This document shows, one piece after another, positions 27,049 to 35,642 of a DNA stretch of 64,000 nt; within the stretch, counting starts at the first letter, position 1, and each line of letters opens with the position of its first letter. The notes under the pieces are model-generated. The model had not been told where the DNA came from and ran no database searches. It saw only the letters and a list, made by a program, of their open reading frames with translations. This stretch comes from Oceanobacillus halophilus. GTDB taxonomy: Bacteria; Bacillota; Bacilli; Bacillales; Amphibacillaceae. The stretch covers positions 1 through 64,000 of the forward strand of contig NZ_RBZP01000014.1 in the NCBI RefSeq assembly GCF_003628505.1, in the 5' to 3' direction. The position numbers and the translations under genes are program-made.

Positions 27049-27072
27049 ACTTAACCTGAAGGCGGAATAAAG

Positions 27073-27282
27073 ATGAAAACTTTAATCAAAGAAAAAAGGA
27101 CAGAAATGAATATTACACAGGAAGAATTATCGAAAAAACTGAAAGTATCACGACAAACGGTAATTTCACTAGAAAAGGGTAAGTATAAACCTTCTTTGGT
27201 GTTGGCTCATAAACTTGCCCAGACTTTTGGATGTACCATTGAGGAATTATTTATATTTGAGGGAGATGAGAATATTGAGTGA
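27073..27282 (+). CDS. XRE-family helix-turn-helix regulator
   Basis: Compact 69-residue DNA-binding protein of the Cro/C1 type. The helix-turn-helix is TQEELSKKLKVSRQTVISLEKGKYKPS (about 15-41), followed by LVLAHKLAQTFGCTIEELF. This is the YozG/YvaO-like short class normally paired with a membrane protein gene. It overlaps the next gene by eight bases and has two palindromes over its promoter. Confidence 0.9.
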   Translation: MKTLIKEKRTEMNITQEELSKKLKVSRQTVISLEKGKYKPSLVLAHKLAQTFGCTIEELFIFEGDENIE

Positions 27283-27589
27283 GTCTTTGTTAAATACGCT
27301 TTATGGTCTGTCAGGGGTAATTGGTGCAGGAATTGTGTTATTGATAGTATTTTTCATTAATTGGCGAATTGGAAAGAAAAAGCATCTATTTGATGAACGC
27401 TATCAGCAGCAAACCAATCGAGCAAAAGCAAGATCCTGGGACGCAATGATTGTCATTTATATGATTGCATGGGTAATCGTTATCATTTTTGACGGCATTT
27501 CTTTCAGTTTCTTTTTGCTGACTGCACTCCTAGTTCTTCATAATATGACAGCGGCAATCACCAATATGTATTTTTTGAACAAAGAATAA
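27275..27589 (+). CDS. Small membrane protein paired with the XRE regulator
   Basis: A 104-residue protein with an N-terminal helix (about 8-28), a basic cytoplasmic stretch with FDERYQQQTNRAKARSWDAM, and two further hydrophobic helices. The DERY..(K/R)A..(S/R)..D pattern is typical of small membrane proteins (DUF2178/DUF3796-like) that travel with short XRE regulators. TTG at 27275 is preferred, because AGGGAG lies nine bases upstream; the frame is open further back without a ribosome site. Function unknown. Confidence 0.7.
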   Translation: MSESLLNTLYGLSGVIGAGIVLLIVFFINWRIGKKKHLFDERYQQQTNRAKARSWDAMIVIYMIAWVIVIIFDGISFSFFLLTALLVLHNMTAAITNMYFLNKE

Positions 27590-27739
27590 AAGATTGAAAC
27601 TAATAACTAACTTAATCCGTATGTAAAATTATAGTAAATATAATGGAAAGATATTTACACTCTATTCAATGATTGATAAAGTCATTCTTATCTATCGGAA
27701 GTCTCTTTTCATATAGTTTGTTACTTTTTGAAGTTATCA

Positions 27740-28224
27740 GTTGATAGAAATTCCTTATTTATTTAATTTAGAATAGTGTAGCTCTTGCTTACACTTATGA
27801 CTAGTAGACGCAGGCGTAGTTCTGGTCTTTCCGCGAGGAGGCTACGTATTGGGATAGTTATTCCTCGTAAAAATAAATTTTTCCAGATAAAATCAAGTAG
27901 AGCAGGAACATAGCGGAGGAAATACACGGAGACTCCTTGAAAAAAGAAGACCACTTTTTTCTGCGTGCGATGTTTTGCTGCCGAAGCGTTCCTTGTCCTG
28001 CGGGAAGAAGAGCATCGGTGAGACTACGTAGTGAGGGAACTACTTGAATATCCATCCCTGCTCCCTTGCGCCGAGGAAACCCGCTTCAAAGCATCACTGG
28101 AAGACGCAGGCGCACAGGCTTTTCAGCACGGAGGAGGCTCACCAGCTCCCCTAAGGTGCGCGTAGTGTATTTCCGTAGCGGAGACAGAGCAGTATTCTGA
28201 ATTAAAGATATCAGGACTCTATAC
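27740..28224. repeat. Dispersed palindromic repeat, copy 8
   Basis: This copy has a truncated A half (only a fragment near 27801-27845 with the end of the 82-bp module and CCGCGAGGAGGCT) and a full B half. The B half carries both the 60-bp module (about 27930-27998) and the 82-bp module (28033-28114). One arm is decayed near CTAAGGTGCG. It lies upstream of the YhaQ-like gene. Confidence 0.85.
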
Positions 28225-28325
28225 AAAATGTAAGGTAAAGTCATGTTAAAAAGGCAACAATCTTTTAGAAGAGAGCCTATTGGAAAAAGAAAAAGATAAA
28301 TTAGTCTAATAAGGGAGCACGGGAA

Positions 28326-29225
28326 ATGACATTATTGTTAAATCAAGTCACTAAACGCTATGGAAAGGCTACAGCGGTAGATCACTTATCATTGGAAATA
28401 CCAGAAAAAGAAATGTTTGGCTTTTTAGGTGGAAATGGCGCTGGAAAAACAACGACATTCCGTATGATTCTAGGCCTTTTGGATAGAACAGAAGGGGATA
28501 TTACCTGGAATGGAGAGCCGATTAATTATGATAAAAGCCATTTAATCGGTTACCTTCCTGAAGAAAGAGGGCTTTATCCCAAATTGACGGTAAAGGAACA
28601 AATTGTTTATTTAGGACGCCTCCGTGGGATGCATAAGCAGGAAATTATAAAAGAACTCGAGCAATGGCTAGAGCGTTTTAAAGTTCCTGAATATATGGCG
28701 AAACGGGTAGAGGAATTATCCAAAGGGAATCAGCAAAAAATTCAGTTTATCTCAGCGGTTATTCATAAACCAAAATTATTAATTTTAGATGAACCATTTT
28801 CTGGTTTAGATCCAGTGAATGTAGAAATGCTGAAGGAAGCTGTTATTGATTTGAAACAGCAGGGTACGTCTATTGTTTTTTCTTCCCATCGAATGGAACA
28901 TGTAGAAGAATTGTGTGAGCATTTATGTATTCTGCATAAAGGAACCCCTGTCGTACAAGGATCATTGCGTGAGATAAAAAGTTCCTTTGGAAAGAAAAAC
29001 ATCGTTGTTCATGCAGACATGGAATTAGCGTTTCTTGAGAGAATACCTGGTGTGTTGCGATATAAAAAAGTGGCTGAGGGCTGTGAAATGCAAGTTCAGG
29101 GGGAAGACGTGGCACAGCGGATCTTTTCCGAATTGCAAGGAAAAGGATTTGTTCGTAAATTTGAATTAGAAGAACCATCATTAAATGATATTTTTATTGA
29201 GAAAGTCGGTGCTTCCTATGAGTAA
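28326..29225 (+). CDS. yhaQ: ABC exporter ATPase YhaQ (NatA type)
   Basis: ATP-binding subunit of a NatAB-like exporter. Walker A GGNGAGKTT is at about 36-44, the signature is ELSKGNQQKIQ, Walker B is LLILDEPFSGLDP, and the H-loop is SSHRMEHVE. A C-terminal extension of about 80 residues (from about 215) is typical of this group. The permease gene yhaP follows with an eight-base overlap. NatAB exports Na+, but for YhaQP the cargo is not established. Confidence 0.88.
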   Translation: MTLLLNQVTKRYGKATAVDHLSLEIPEKEMFGFLGGNGAGKTTTFRMILGLLDRTEGDITWNGEPINYDKSHLIGYLPEERGLYPKLTVKEQIVYLGRLRGMHKQEIIKELEQWLERFKVPEYMAKRVEELSKGNQQKIQFISAVIHKPKLLILDEPFSGLDPVNVEMLKEAVIDLKQQGTSIVFSSHRMEHVEELCEHLCILHKGTPVVQGSLREIKSSFGKKNIVVHADMELAFLERIPGVLRYKKVAEGCEMQVQGEDVAQRIFSELQGKGFVRKFELEEPSLNDIFIEKVGASYE

Positions 29226-30471
29226 GTTTTGGGTGATTATGTCACATACGTATCTTTCAAGAATCAAATCGAAATCATTCATTATTAGTACAGCAATTTC
29301 TTTCTTATTTATTATAGGATTAGTAAATATTCAATCTATCATTGAAACTTTCTCAGGAGATGAAGCAGATAGGATTGCAGTTATGGATGATTCTAATCAG
29401 TTCATGGAACCTTTAGCTAACAGTGTGGAAAGCACAAGGGATGATTTGGAACTGGTTGCTTTTGATGGGTCAGAAGAAGAAGGGAAGTCTGCGGTTTCAG
29501 AAGATAAGTACCATGCTCTCTTGGTCATTACTTTGGATGAAAATCAATTGCCACAGGCCGAATATTATGCCAATTCTTTAGGTGAATTCGGGAATCAAAC
29601 ATTCTTTGAACAGCAATTACAGCAGTTAAAAGCAACGATAGCTACTCAGCAATCGGGCATTGATCAAGCTATCCTCGCTCAAATTAATGAACCAGTTTCT
29701 TTTCATGCTGTTGCATTAGATGAATCGGCAAAATCTGCGGAAGAGATGAATCAGGCAAGAGGAATTGTAAATATCATGCTGTTTGTCCTTTATTTAACGG
29801 TAATGGTATATGGGCAAATGATTATGACGGATGTAGCTAATGAAAAATCATCAAGGGTAATGGAACTATTGGTTTCCAGTGCCTCCGCTGTCACCCATAT
29901 GTTTGCAAAAATAGTTGGAATCGCATTAGTAGGATTGACACAAATCGGTTCGCTGGTTGTAGTGGGGTATTTTCTTATCCAATCGAAGCAGGAAGAACTT
30001 GCTGGGGGCGTTTTTGAGTATCTAGGGTTTCAAGGAGACTCCATTTCTATTTTTATTTATGCTATTCTTTTCTTTTTATTAGGTTATTTCCTTTATGCCA
30101 CTATTTCTGCTATGTTAGGATCTTTAGTAAGCAGGGTGGAAGATGCCAATCAAATGATGTTTCCGATGATATTTTTAATTATGATTGCATTCTTCATTGC
30201 TGTATTCGGAATGAATGCACCTAATTCATCGCTAGTGTACATAACTTCCTTTATTCCATTCTTTTCACCGATGATTATGTTTATGAGAGTAGGAATGCTG
30301 GATGTCCCAGCATGGGAAGTCGCATTATCGATTGGGCTCTTACTTGCAACCATAGCATTACTCGGTGTGATAGGTGCAAAAGTCTATAAAGGTGGCGTTT
30401 TAATGTACGGTAAATCCAGTGCGTGGAAGGATTTCAAAAAAGCAATATCGTTATCAAAAAGAGATTCTTAG
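29218..30471 (+). CDS. yhaP: ABC exporter permease YhaP (NatB type)
   Basis: Membrane subunit of 417 aa. It has one helix near residues 20-38, a large extracytoplasmic loop of about 130 residues, then five or six helices from about 180 on. The motif NEKSSRVMELLVSSASAVTHMFAKIVG, just after helix 2, is the NatB/ABC-2 coupling signature. I chose ATG at 29218 because it overlaps the ATPase stop (ATGAGTAA) and gives the B. subtilis length of about 419 aa. A short terminator follows. Confidence 0.88.
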   Translation: MSKFWVIMSHTYLSRIKSKSFIISTAISFLFIIGLVNIQSIIETFSGDEADRIAVMDDSNQFMEPLANSVESTRDDLELVAFDGSEEEGKSAVSEDKYHALLVITLDENQLPQAEYYANSLGEFGNQTFFEQQLQQLKATIATQQSGIDQAILAQINEPVSFHAVALDESAKSAEEMNQARGIVNIMLFVLYLTVMVYGQMIMTDVANEKSSRVMELLVSSASAVTHMFAKIVGIALVGLTQIGSLVVVGYFLIQSKQEELAGGVFEYLGFQGDSISIFIYAILFFLLGYFLYATISAMLGSLVSRVEDANQMMFPMIFLIMIAFFIAVFGMNAPNSSLVYITSFIPFFSPMIMFMRVGMLDVPAWEVALSIGLLLATIALLGVIGAKVYKGGVLMYGKSSAWKDFKKAISLSKRDS

Positions 30472-30477
30472 GTTACT

Positions 30478-30505
30478 AGTCGCAATAATTTGCGGCTTTT
30501 TTCTT
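30478..30505 (+). terminator. Terminator after yhaP
   Basis: AGTCGCAA and TTGCGGCT pair around a small AT-rich loop and are followed by TTTTTTCTTT. Confidence 0.75.
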
Positions 30506-30626
30506 TGTACAGGAAAGTTAAAATATTAACATTCATGCTGAAATAAATACCTAACTAATAGCAGAACGTGCATTCTTATTCTCTGTTTGCTAGAATAAAA
30601 CTATATTAGATAGAAAAGGAAAGAAG

Positions 30627-31865
30627 GTGTCAATCAAGGTGATGAAGGAAATTTCCTTTATACATGCTGCAGATTTGCATTTAGACAGTCCATTCAAAGG
30701 GCTAGCACATACACCCGAACATATTTTTAAAGAGATTAGAGAGAGCACCTTTCATGCACTGGATAATCTAGTTTCTACTGCCATTCAAAGGAAAGTAGAT
30801 TTTATTCTTATTTCAGGAGATTTATTTGATAATGAAAAGCAAAGCTTAAAAGCACAGATTCGTCTAAGGAAAGCTTTTGAGGAGTTGAACAATCACGACA
30901 TTAAGGTGTATGCATCCTATGGAAATCATGATTTTATCAATGGGAATATTTACCCAGTGAATTATCCTGATAATGTCTTTATATTCCCTGATGAAAAGGT
31001 AACTAATTTTACATTTGTAAAAGATCAGCAAGCACTGGCTAAAATCTATGGGTTTAGCTATGAGAATCGAGCGGTACATGAAGAGAAAGCTAAAGAATTT
31101 CATATATCTGATACAGAAGTTCCGTTTCATATTGCAATGCTTCATGGAAGTATCCGAACCAATTCAGATCACGATGTGTATGCTCCGTTTCAATTGTCAG
31201 ATTTACAAAAAGAACTATTCCATTACTGGGCATTAGGTCATATACATAAGCGAGAAATTTTAAAAGAGAATCCAGCAATTGTATACCCAGGAAATACTCA
31301 AGGCCGTAATCGAAAAGAAACAGGAGAAAAGGGCTGTTTTCATGTAGTGTTGAGGGAGAATCAAACAGAATTGACTTTTATACCACTGCAAAAGGTCATC
31401 ATTACTCCTGTACATATGGATGTTTCGGATTTAACGAATCTACATCAATTAGAGACTAAGATACAGCAAACATTCCAGAATATAAGTGATACTTACCATT
31501 ATCTAATAGACCTTTATTTAACAAGTAATCAGCATGACTTAAAAGAATGGGAAGCGAATAAACAGCTTGATGAAATTATTGAATTAATAAATGAGACGAC
31601 AAGTTCTCAAGATAATTGGAAATATATTTTTCGCGTAACCACAGAGGTACGAGCGGATATCAGCAGTTTGGACCTTGAAAAAGGGGAACACTTTATAGGA
31701 GAACTTATTCGACAAGTAGAAGATGCAAGCATTCAGCCATACGTAAATGAATTATTTCACCATAAGCAGGCACGTAAGTATTTAGATCCACTCTCCACGA
31801 CAGAAGAGCAATCGATTAAGGAAGAAGCAAAAAACTTGTTACTAAATGAACTATTAAAGGGGTGA
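30627..31865 (+). CDS. yhaO: YhaO, SbcD-like metallophosphoesterase nuclease
   Basis: Mre11/SbcD-type phosphodiesterase subunit for DNA end processing. The metal-site motifs are in order: HAADLHLDSP, LISGDLFDNE, ASYGNHDF, AMLHGS and ALGHIHKRE. The C-terminal half, about 160 residues, has no named motif and should contact YhaN. The frame opens at GTG 30627; GTG 30639 and ATG 30642 are also possible, and the last two sit better behind AAGGTG. The stop overlaps the yhaN region (GTGA). Acts with YhaN as an SbcCD-like complex by family inference. Confidence 0.88.
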   Translation: MSIKVMKEISFIHAADLHLDSPFKGLAHTPEHIFKEIRESTFHALDNLVSTAIQRKVDFILISGDLFDNEKQSLKAQIRLRKAFEELNNHDIKVYASYGNHDFINGNIYPVNYPDNVFIFPDEKVTNFTFVKDQQALAKIYGFSYENRAVHEEKAKEFHISDTEVPFHIAMLHGSIRTNSDHDVYAPFQLSDLQKELFHYWALGHIHKREILKENPAIVYPGNTQGRNRKETGEKGCFHVVLRENQTELTFIPLQKVIITPVHMDVSDLTNLHQLETKIQQTFQNISDTYHYLIDLYLTSNQHDLKEWEANKQLDEIIELINETTSSQDNWKYIFRVTTEVRADISSLDLEKGEHFIGELIRQVEDASIQPYVNELFHHKQARKYLDPLSTTEEQSIKEEAKNLLLNELLKG

Positions 31866-31870
31866 AAAGA

Positions 31871-34840
31871 ATGAGAATTACGCAAGCTTATGTGTATGGC
31901 TTTGGAAAATGGATGGATTATCGTATCGATTTTTCAAAGGGTGTTTGTATCTATGGAGAAAATGAAGCTGGTAAATCAACTATTCAGAAATTCATCTTAT
32001 TTATGCTATTCGGTCTCCCGCCTAAACAAAGAGAGTTTTACCGTCCGAAAAATGGGGGACAAATGGGTGGTAGGTTAAGTATTTATGACTCAATCAAAGG
32101 TGATTTCACTATTGAACGTTCAGACAGAGTGAAAAATGGGGACGCCATCGTGTATACCCCCGATGGAAATCAGCATAAGGAATCTTGGTTGACAGAACGA
32201 TTGAAAGGGATGACGGCACAAACATATCAATCTATTTTTTCCTTTTCCGCACTTGATTTGGCCGGCATTACTGATATGAAAGAAGATGACCTAGGGGAAG
32301 TTCTTCTGGGTATCGGATTAGCAGGATCAACAGAAATATATAAACTTGAGAAACAGTTAGATAATCGAATGGGTGAATTGTTTAAACCTTATGGAAAAAA
32401 GCCAGTTATCAACCAACAACTGGAGAATCTGAATGAAAGATTTAATTCATTACAGGATTATAAGGCAAAAGAGGCTACATATAGGGAAAAGATAATGAAA
32501 GAAGCAGCTACGAAAAACAAATTAGATGAACTGCAAGCATTACTGCAAACAGAGAAAAGGAACCTCATGAATATCGAAAAACAGTTGCAAGCTTTGCCAG
32601 TACTTCATGACTATCATTATATACAGTCGCAATTAGATGAAAAAAAAGTTAATATGTCATTCCCTGAAAATGGTAATGAGCGACTCGAGACATTAAAATC
32701 TGCTTTACTGCCATTACAGAGTGAATTAGCGATATTAAAAGATAATGAACAAAAATATAAGCAGAAAATAGAGGAAATTCAAGCAGACAAAGTAGACGAA
32801 TATACTATAAATAAAGCTAAGGAGCTTCAGTTAAAGAAACAGGAATACCATAATAATAAGAAAGAATTGGAAAGAATAGAAAACAATATCACTAAAAGCC
32901 GATTGGAAGTAGAAGCTGAAATAAACCGTTTAAGTATTGGTTTAAGTATTGAAGAATTAGCTGAATTATCGTTTCCTTTTCACTTAGAGAAAACGTGGAT
33001 ACAGTTAAAAAATGAGACAGAACAAATAACCAACGAAATAGAGCATGTTTCTGTCGAAGAAAACCGGTTAAAACAAGAAAGAAACTATCTCTACAATCAG
33101 TTAGAAGAGATAGAAGACCAACTATTACCAGAAGAAGAATTTCACAGGTTGAATGAGAAGGTAAATAAACACTATAAGTTTCAATTACTTCAAAATATGC
33201 AAGAACAAATAGAACAAAATCGTAAAAGTTGGAAATTTAAAAAGGAAAAAAAGCATAAAAATATAATGCTTTTTTTGATGGTCGCTATATTATTTGCTGT
33301 GATATCAGGGGGCTCTGCGGTTGTTCTAGATCGATCCTGGATATATAGTATTACGGTGCTCTTATTAGTTCTGGGAATCGGACAATGGTTCCTTGGCAAA
33401 AATTCTCTTAAAGAAATGGAAATAATGATGGAAAGCGACCAATACGCAAGCGAAATGCAGGAAATATCTAAAGAAGAAAAGCAGGAAGCGGAACGCCGGT
33501 TATTACGGCATAAAAACCGAATGAATGAATTGGAGAATATAAAGGATAAACTGAAAGACAATGAAATTAAGAGGTTAAATATAACAGAAAAGAAAAAGAT
33601 TATTAGTCAGAGAAAGCATATAAATACTAAACATTTAGATGCGCAGTATGAGAGTTATCCATTTTTACAACGTGTAGAAATTACTTATTGGCCTGAATTC
33701 TTTCATGCAATGAAACAATTAATATCGAATTATAAAAATTTTCAACATCATCTTTATGAGAAAGATAAGATGATGAAACAAATGAACCAATATAAACAAC
33801 AGTTCAATCAGTTTTTTGAAGATAACCAGTTAGATAGTTCTAACCAGTTTGAACAGCAAATCAAGTACTTAGACGATATACTTTACAGACAGGAAGAGCT
33901 AATTAGAGATGAGTCAAAATACCAAGAATTGATGAAGGAGAACAAACAAGCACAGCAAGAACTAAATCATAAAATATCAACTTATAAAAAGGAAATGAAA
34001 GCATTATTTGAAATAGCACAGGTTGAAACAGAAGAAGATTTTTACCAAAAAGGGAAGTTATTAATAGAAAGGTCCGAATTAAAGCGAAATGCAGAAAAAG
34101 TGATCATCCAGTTAGAACGTTTATTTCCAGATGGGACATGGAAAAAGTTCTTGAAAGAAATGGCGGATGAAAATACTCTAATTCTGGCAAAGGACACTTC
34201 GGAAGAGACTATAGAAAATACGGAGAAAACCATAGAGAGGGAGAGAGAGCAGCTAGCTTCGACACAAGCGGAACTTCAAATGATGGAATCATCTGAATCG
34301 TATTCAAATTGTCTGCATCAGTTTGAAATGGAACAAGAGCAATTAAATAAGTTTGCTAGAGAATGGACAATAATAAAAACAGCAAAAGAGCTTCTAACAG
34401 AGACCAAAAGAGCTTATAGAGAAAATTATTTATCGCAAATAATAGAAAAGACTTCTTTTTACTTTAAGCAATTAACAGGAAATAAATACCTTCAAGTATA
34501 TGCACCTATGGAAAACAGAACTTTTCAAGTCGAGACAGATAATGGTATACGATACGCGGTAAATGAACTATCAAAAGGGACAATTGATCAATTGTATGTA
34601 TCTTTAAGACTGGCTATTAGTCAAACAATGAGTGAAAAACATAGATTACCTTTTATGATAGATGATGCTTTTTTACACTTTGATATAATAAGAACAAAGC
34701 GTATCATAAAAATAATCGAAGATATTTCAACGTATCAGCAAATTATTCTCTTTACTTGTAAGAAAGAAATTATTGATTCCATAAAAGATTTTGAAAAAAT
34801 ATATTTACAAAGTATGGTTCCAAAAGAAGTTAAAACTTAG
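31871..34840 (+). CDS. yhaN: YhaN, SbcC/Rad50-like AAA protein with central membrane hairpin
   Basis: Large ATPase partner of YhaO. The N-terminal lobe has the Walker A motif YGENEAGKST (about 29-38), and the C-terminal lobe has ELSKGTIDQLYVSLRLAIS (signature) and LPFMIDDAFLHFD (Walker B). Between them lie about 650 residues of Glu/Lys/Gln-rich coiled coil. The coil is interrupted at about 470-515 by two hydrophobic helices (IMLFLMVAILFAVISGGSAV and SITVLLLVLGIGQWFL). So the protein probably sits at the membrane, as known for YhaN relatives and unlike SbcC. ATG at 31871 follows AAAGGGGTG with good spacing. 989 aa. Confidence 0.88.
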   Translation: MRITQAYVYGFGKWMDYRIDFSKGVCIYGENEAGKSTIQKFILFMLFGLPPKQREFYRPKNGGQMGGRLSIYDSIKGDFTIERSDRVKNGDAIVYTPDGNQHKESWLTERLKGMTAQTYQSIFSFSALDLAGITDMKEDDLGEVLLGIGLAGSTEIYKLEKQLDNRMGELFKPYGKKPVINQQLENLNERFNSLQDYKAKEATYREKIMKEAATKNKLDELQALLQTEKRNLMNIEKQLQALPVLHDYHYIQSQLDEKKVNMSFPENGNERLETLKSALLPLQSELAILKDNEQKYKQKIEEIQADKVDEYTINKAKELQLKKQEYHNNKKELERIENNITKSRLEVEAEINRLSIGLSIEELAELSFPFHLEKTWIQLKNETEQITNEIEHVSVEENRLKQERNYLYNQLEEIEDQLLPEEEFHRLNEKVNKHYKFQLLQNMQEQIEQNRKSWKFKKEKKHKNIMLFLMVAILFAVISGGSAVVLDRSWIYSITVLLLVLGIGQWFLGKNSLKEMEIMMESDQYASEMQEISKEEKQEAERRLLRHKNRMNELENIKDKLKDNEIKRLNITEKKKIISQRKHINTKHLDAQYESYPFLQRVEITYWPEFFHAMKQLISNYKNFQHHLYEKDKMMKQMNQYKQQFNQFFEDNQLDSSNQFEQQIKYLDDILYRQEELIRDESKYQELMKENKQAQQELNHKISTYKKEMKALFEIAQVETEEDFYQKGKLLIERSELKRNAEKVIIQLERLFPDGTWKKFLKEMADENTLILAKDTSEETIENTEKTIEREREQLASTQAELQMMESSESYSNCLHQFEMEQEQLNKFAREWTIIKTAKELLTETKRAYRENYLSQIIEKTSFYFKQLTGNKYLQVYAPMENRTFQVETDNGIRYAVNELSKGTIDQLYVSLRLAISQTMSEKHRLPFMIDDAFLHFDIIRTKRIIKIIEDISTYQQIILFTCKKEIIDSIKDFEKIYLQSMVPKEVKT

Positions 34841-34939
34841 AGTTTTTGGTTATTATGATAACTATGATAGAATCCATTCGCATAAATTAAAAATTAATGG
34901 TACACTAATTTCAGATTACTGTAGGTGGAGGGACTTCCA

Positions 34940-35488
34940 TTGCAAGAAGATAGAGATGAAAAGAACTGGAAAAAACATGAAGAAACAATTGAAAAATTTA
35001 TTCAAGTTATTGGTAAAAACATGAATCTTTATGGGATTACACCTTCAATAGGAAGATTGTATGGTGTTTTATATTTTAATGATGAACCGATGACACTAGA
35101 CGATATGCGTGACGCTTTATCAATGAGTAAAACAAGCATGTCTACGGGTGTACGGACATTAGCAGATATGAGAATGGTGGAGTCCACATTTCGAAAAGGA
35201 ACGCGAAAAGATCTTTATCAATCTGAAGAAGATTGGTATAAATCATTTACATCACTATTTGGTATACGTTGGCGGAAGCAAACGGAGACCAATATAGAAG
35301 AAACCGAAGAGACAATTGAAATTTTACAAGAAATGATTAGTGAAACAGAGGATAAAGAGTTAAAAGAAAGATTGAATAATGATCTGGAAAAGTTAGAATA
35401 TGCTAAAAAATATTATCAGTGGCTCATGCAGTTCATTAAGGTAGTGGAGTCAGGTGAGATATTTAATTACATTCCAAAGAATAAATAA
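34940..35488 (+). CDS. GbsR/MarR-family regulator, copy 1
   Basis: Winged-helix regulator of the GbsR type (182 aa). This family controls glycine betaine synthesis or uptake genes in response to choline. The DNA-binding segment is MTLDDMRDALSMSKTSMSTGVRTLADMRMV (about 45-75), followed by the conserved KGTRKDLY. The C-terminal helices include TEETIEILQEMI. TTG at 34940 follows GGAGGG by seven bases. A related gene lies at 40320-40817. This copy has no betaine gene next to it, only yhaN upstream, so its targets are not clear. Confidence 0.85.
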   Translation: MQEDRDEKNWKKHEETIEKFIQVIGKNMNLYGITPSIGRLYGVLYFNDEPMTLDDMRDALSMSKTSMSTGVRTLADMRMVESTFRKGTRKDLYQSEEDWYKSFTSLFGIRWRKQTETNIEETEETIEILQEMISETEDKELKERLNNDLEKLEYAKKYYQWLMQFIKVVESGEIFNYIPKNK

Positions 35489-35489
35489 C

Positions 35490-35533
35490 AAAACAGCATC
35501 TTGCTGCATCTATGTGGCATGATGCTGTTTTTT
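35490..35533 (+). terminator. Terminator after GbsR copy 1
   Basis: AAACAGCATC and GATGCTGTTT enclose a second small hairpin and are followed by TTTTT. Confidence 0.85.
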
Positions 35534-35642
35534 TTGTTGTATAGGAAATAAAACTTTGCTAAAGAGTGCTTAATCCACGTTGATTCAGCAGTTACCTTGA
35601 AAAGTGTAGTGTATCCTCATGGTGGTAATATGAAGATAGCAT

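Noticed and set aside
33190-33561. A 123-codon minus-strand frame inside yhaN
   Set aside because: Antisense to the coiled-coil and membrane-helix coding part of yhaN; no ribosome site, and its composition mirrors the Glu/Lys codons of yhaN.
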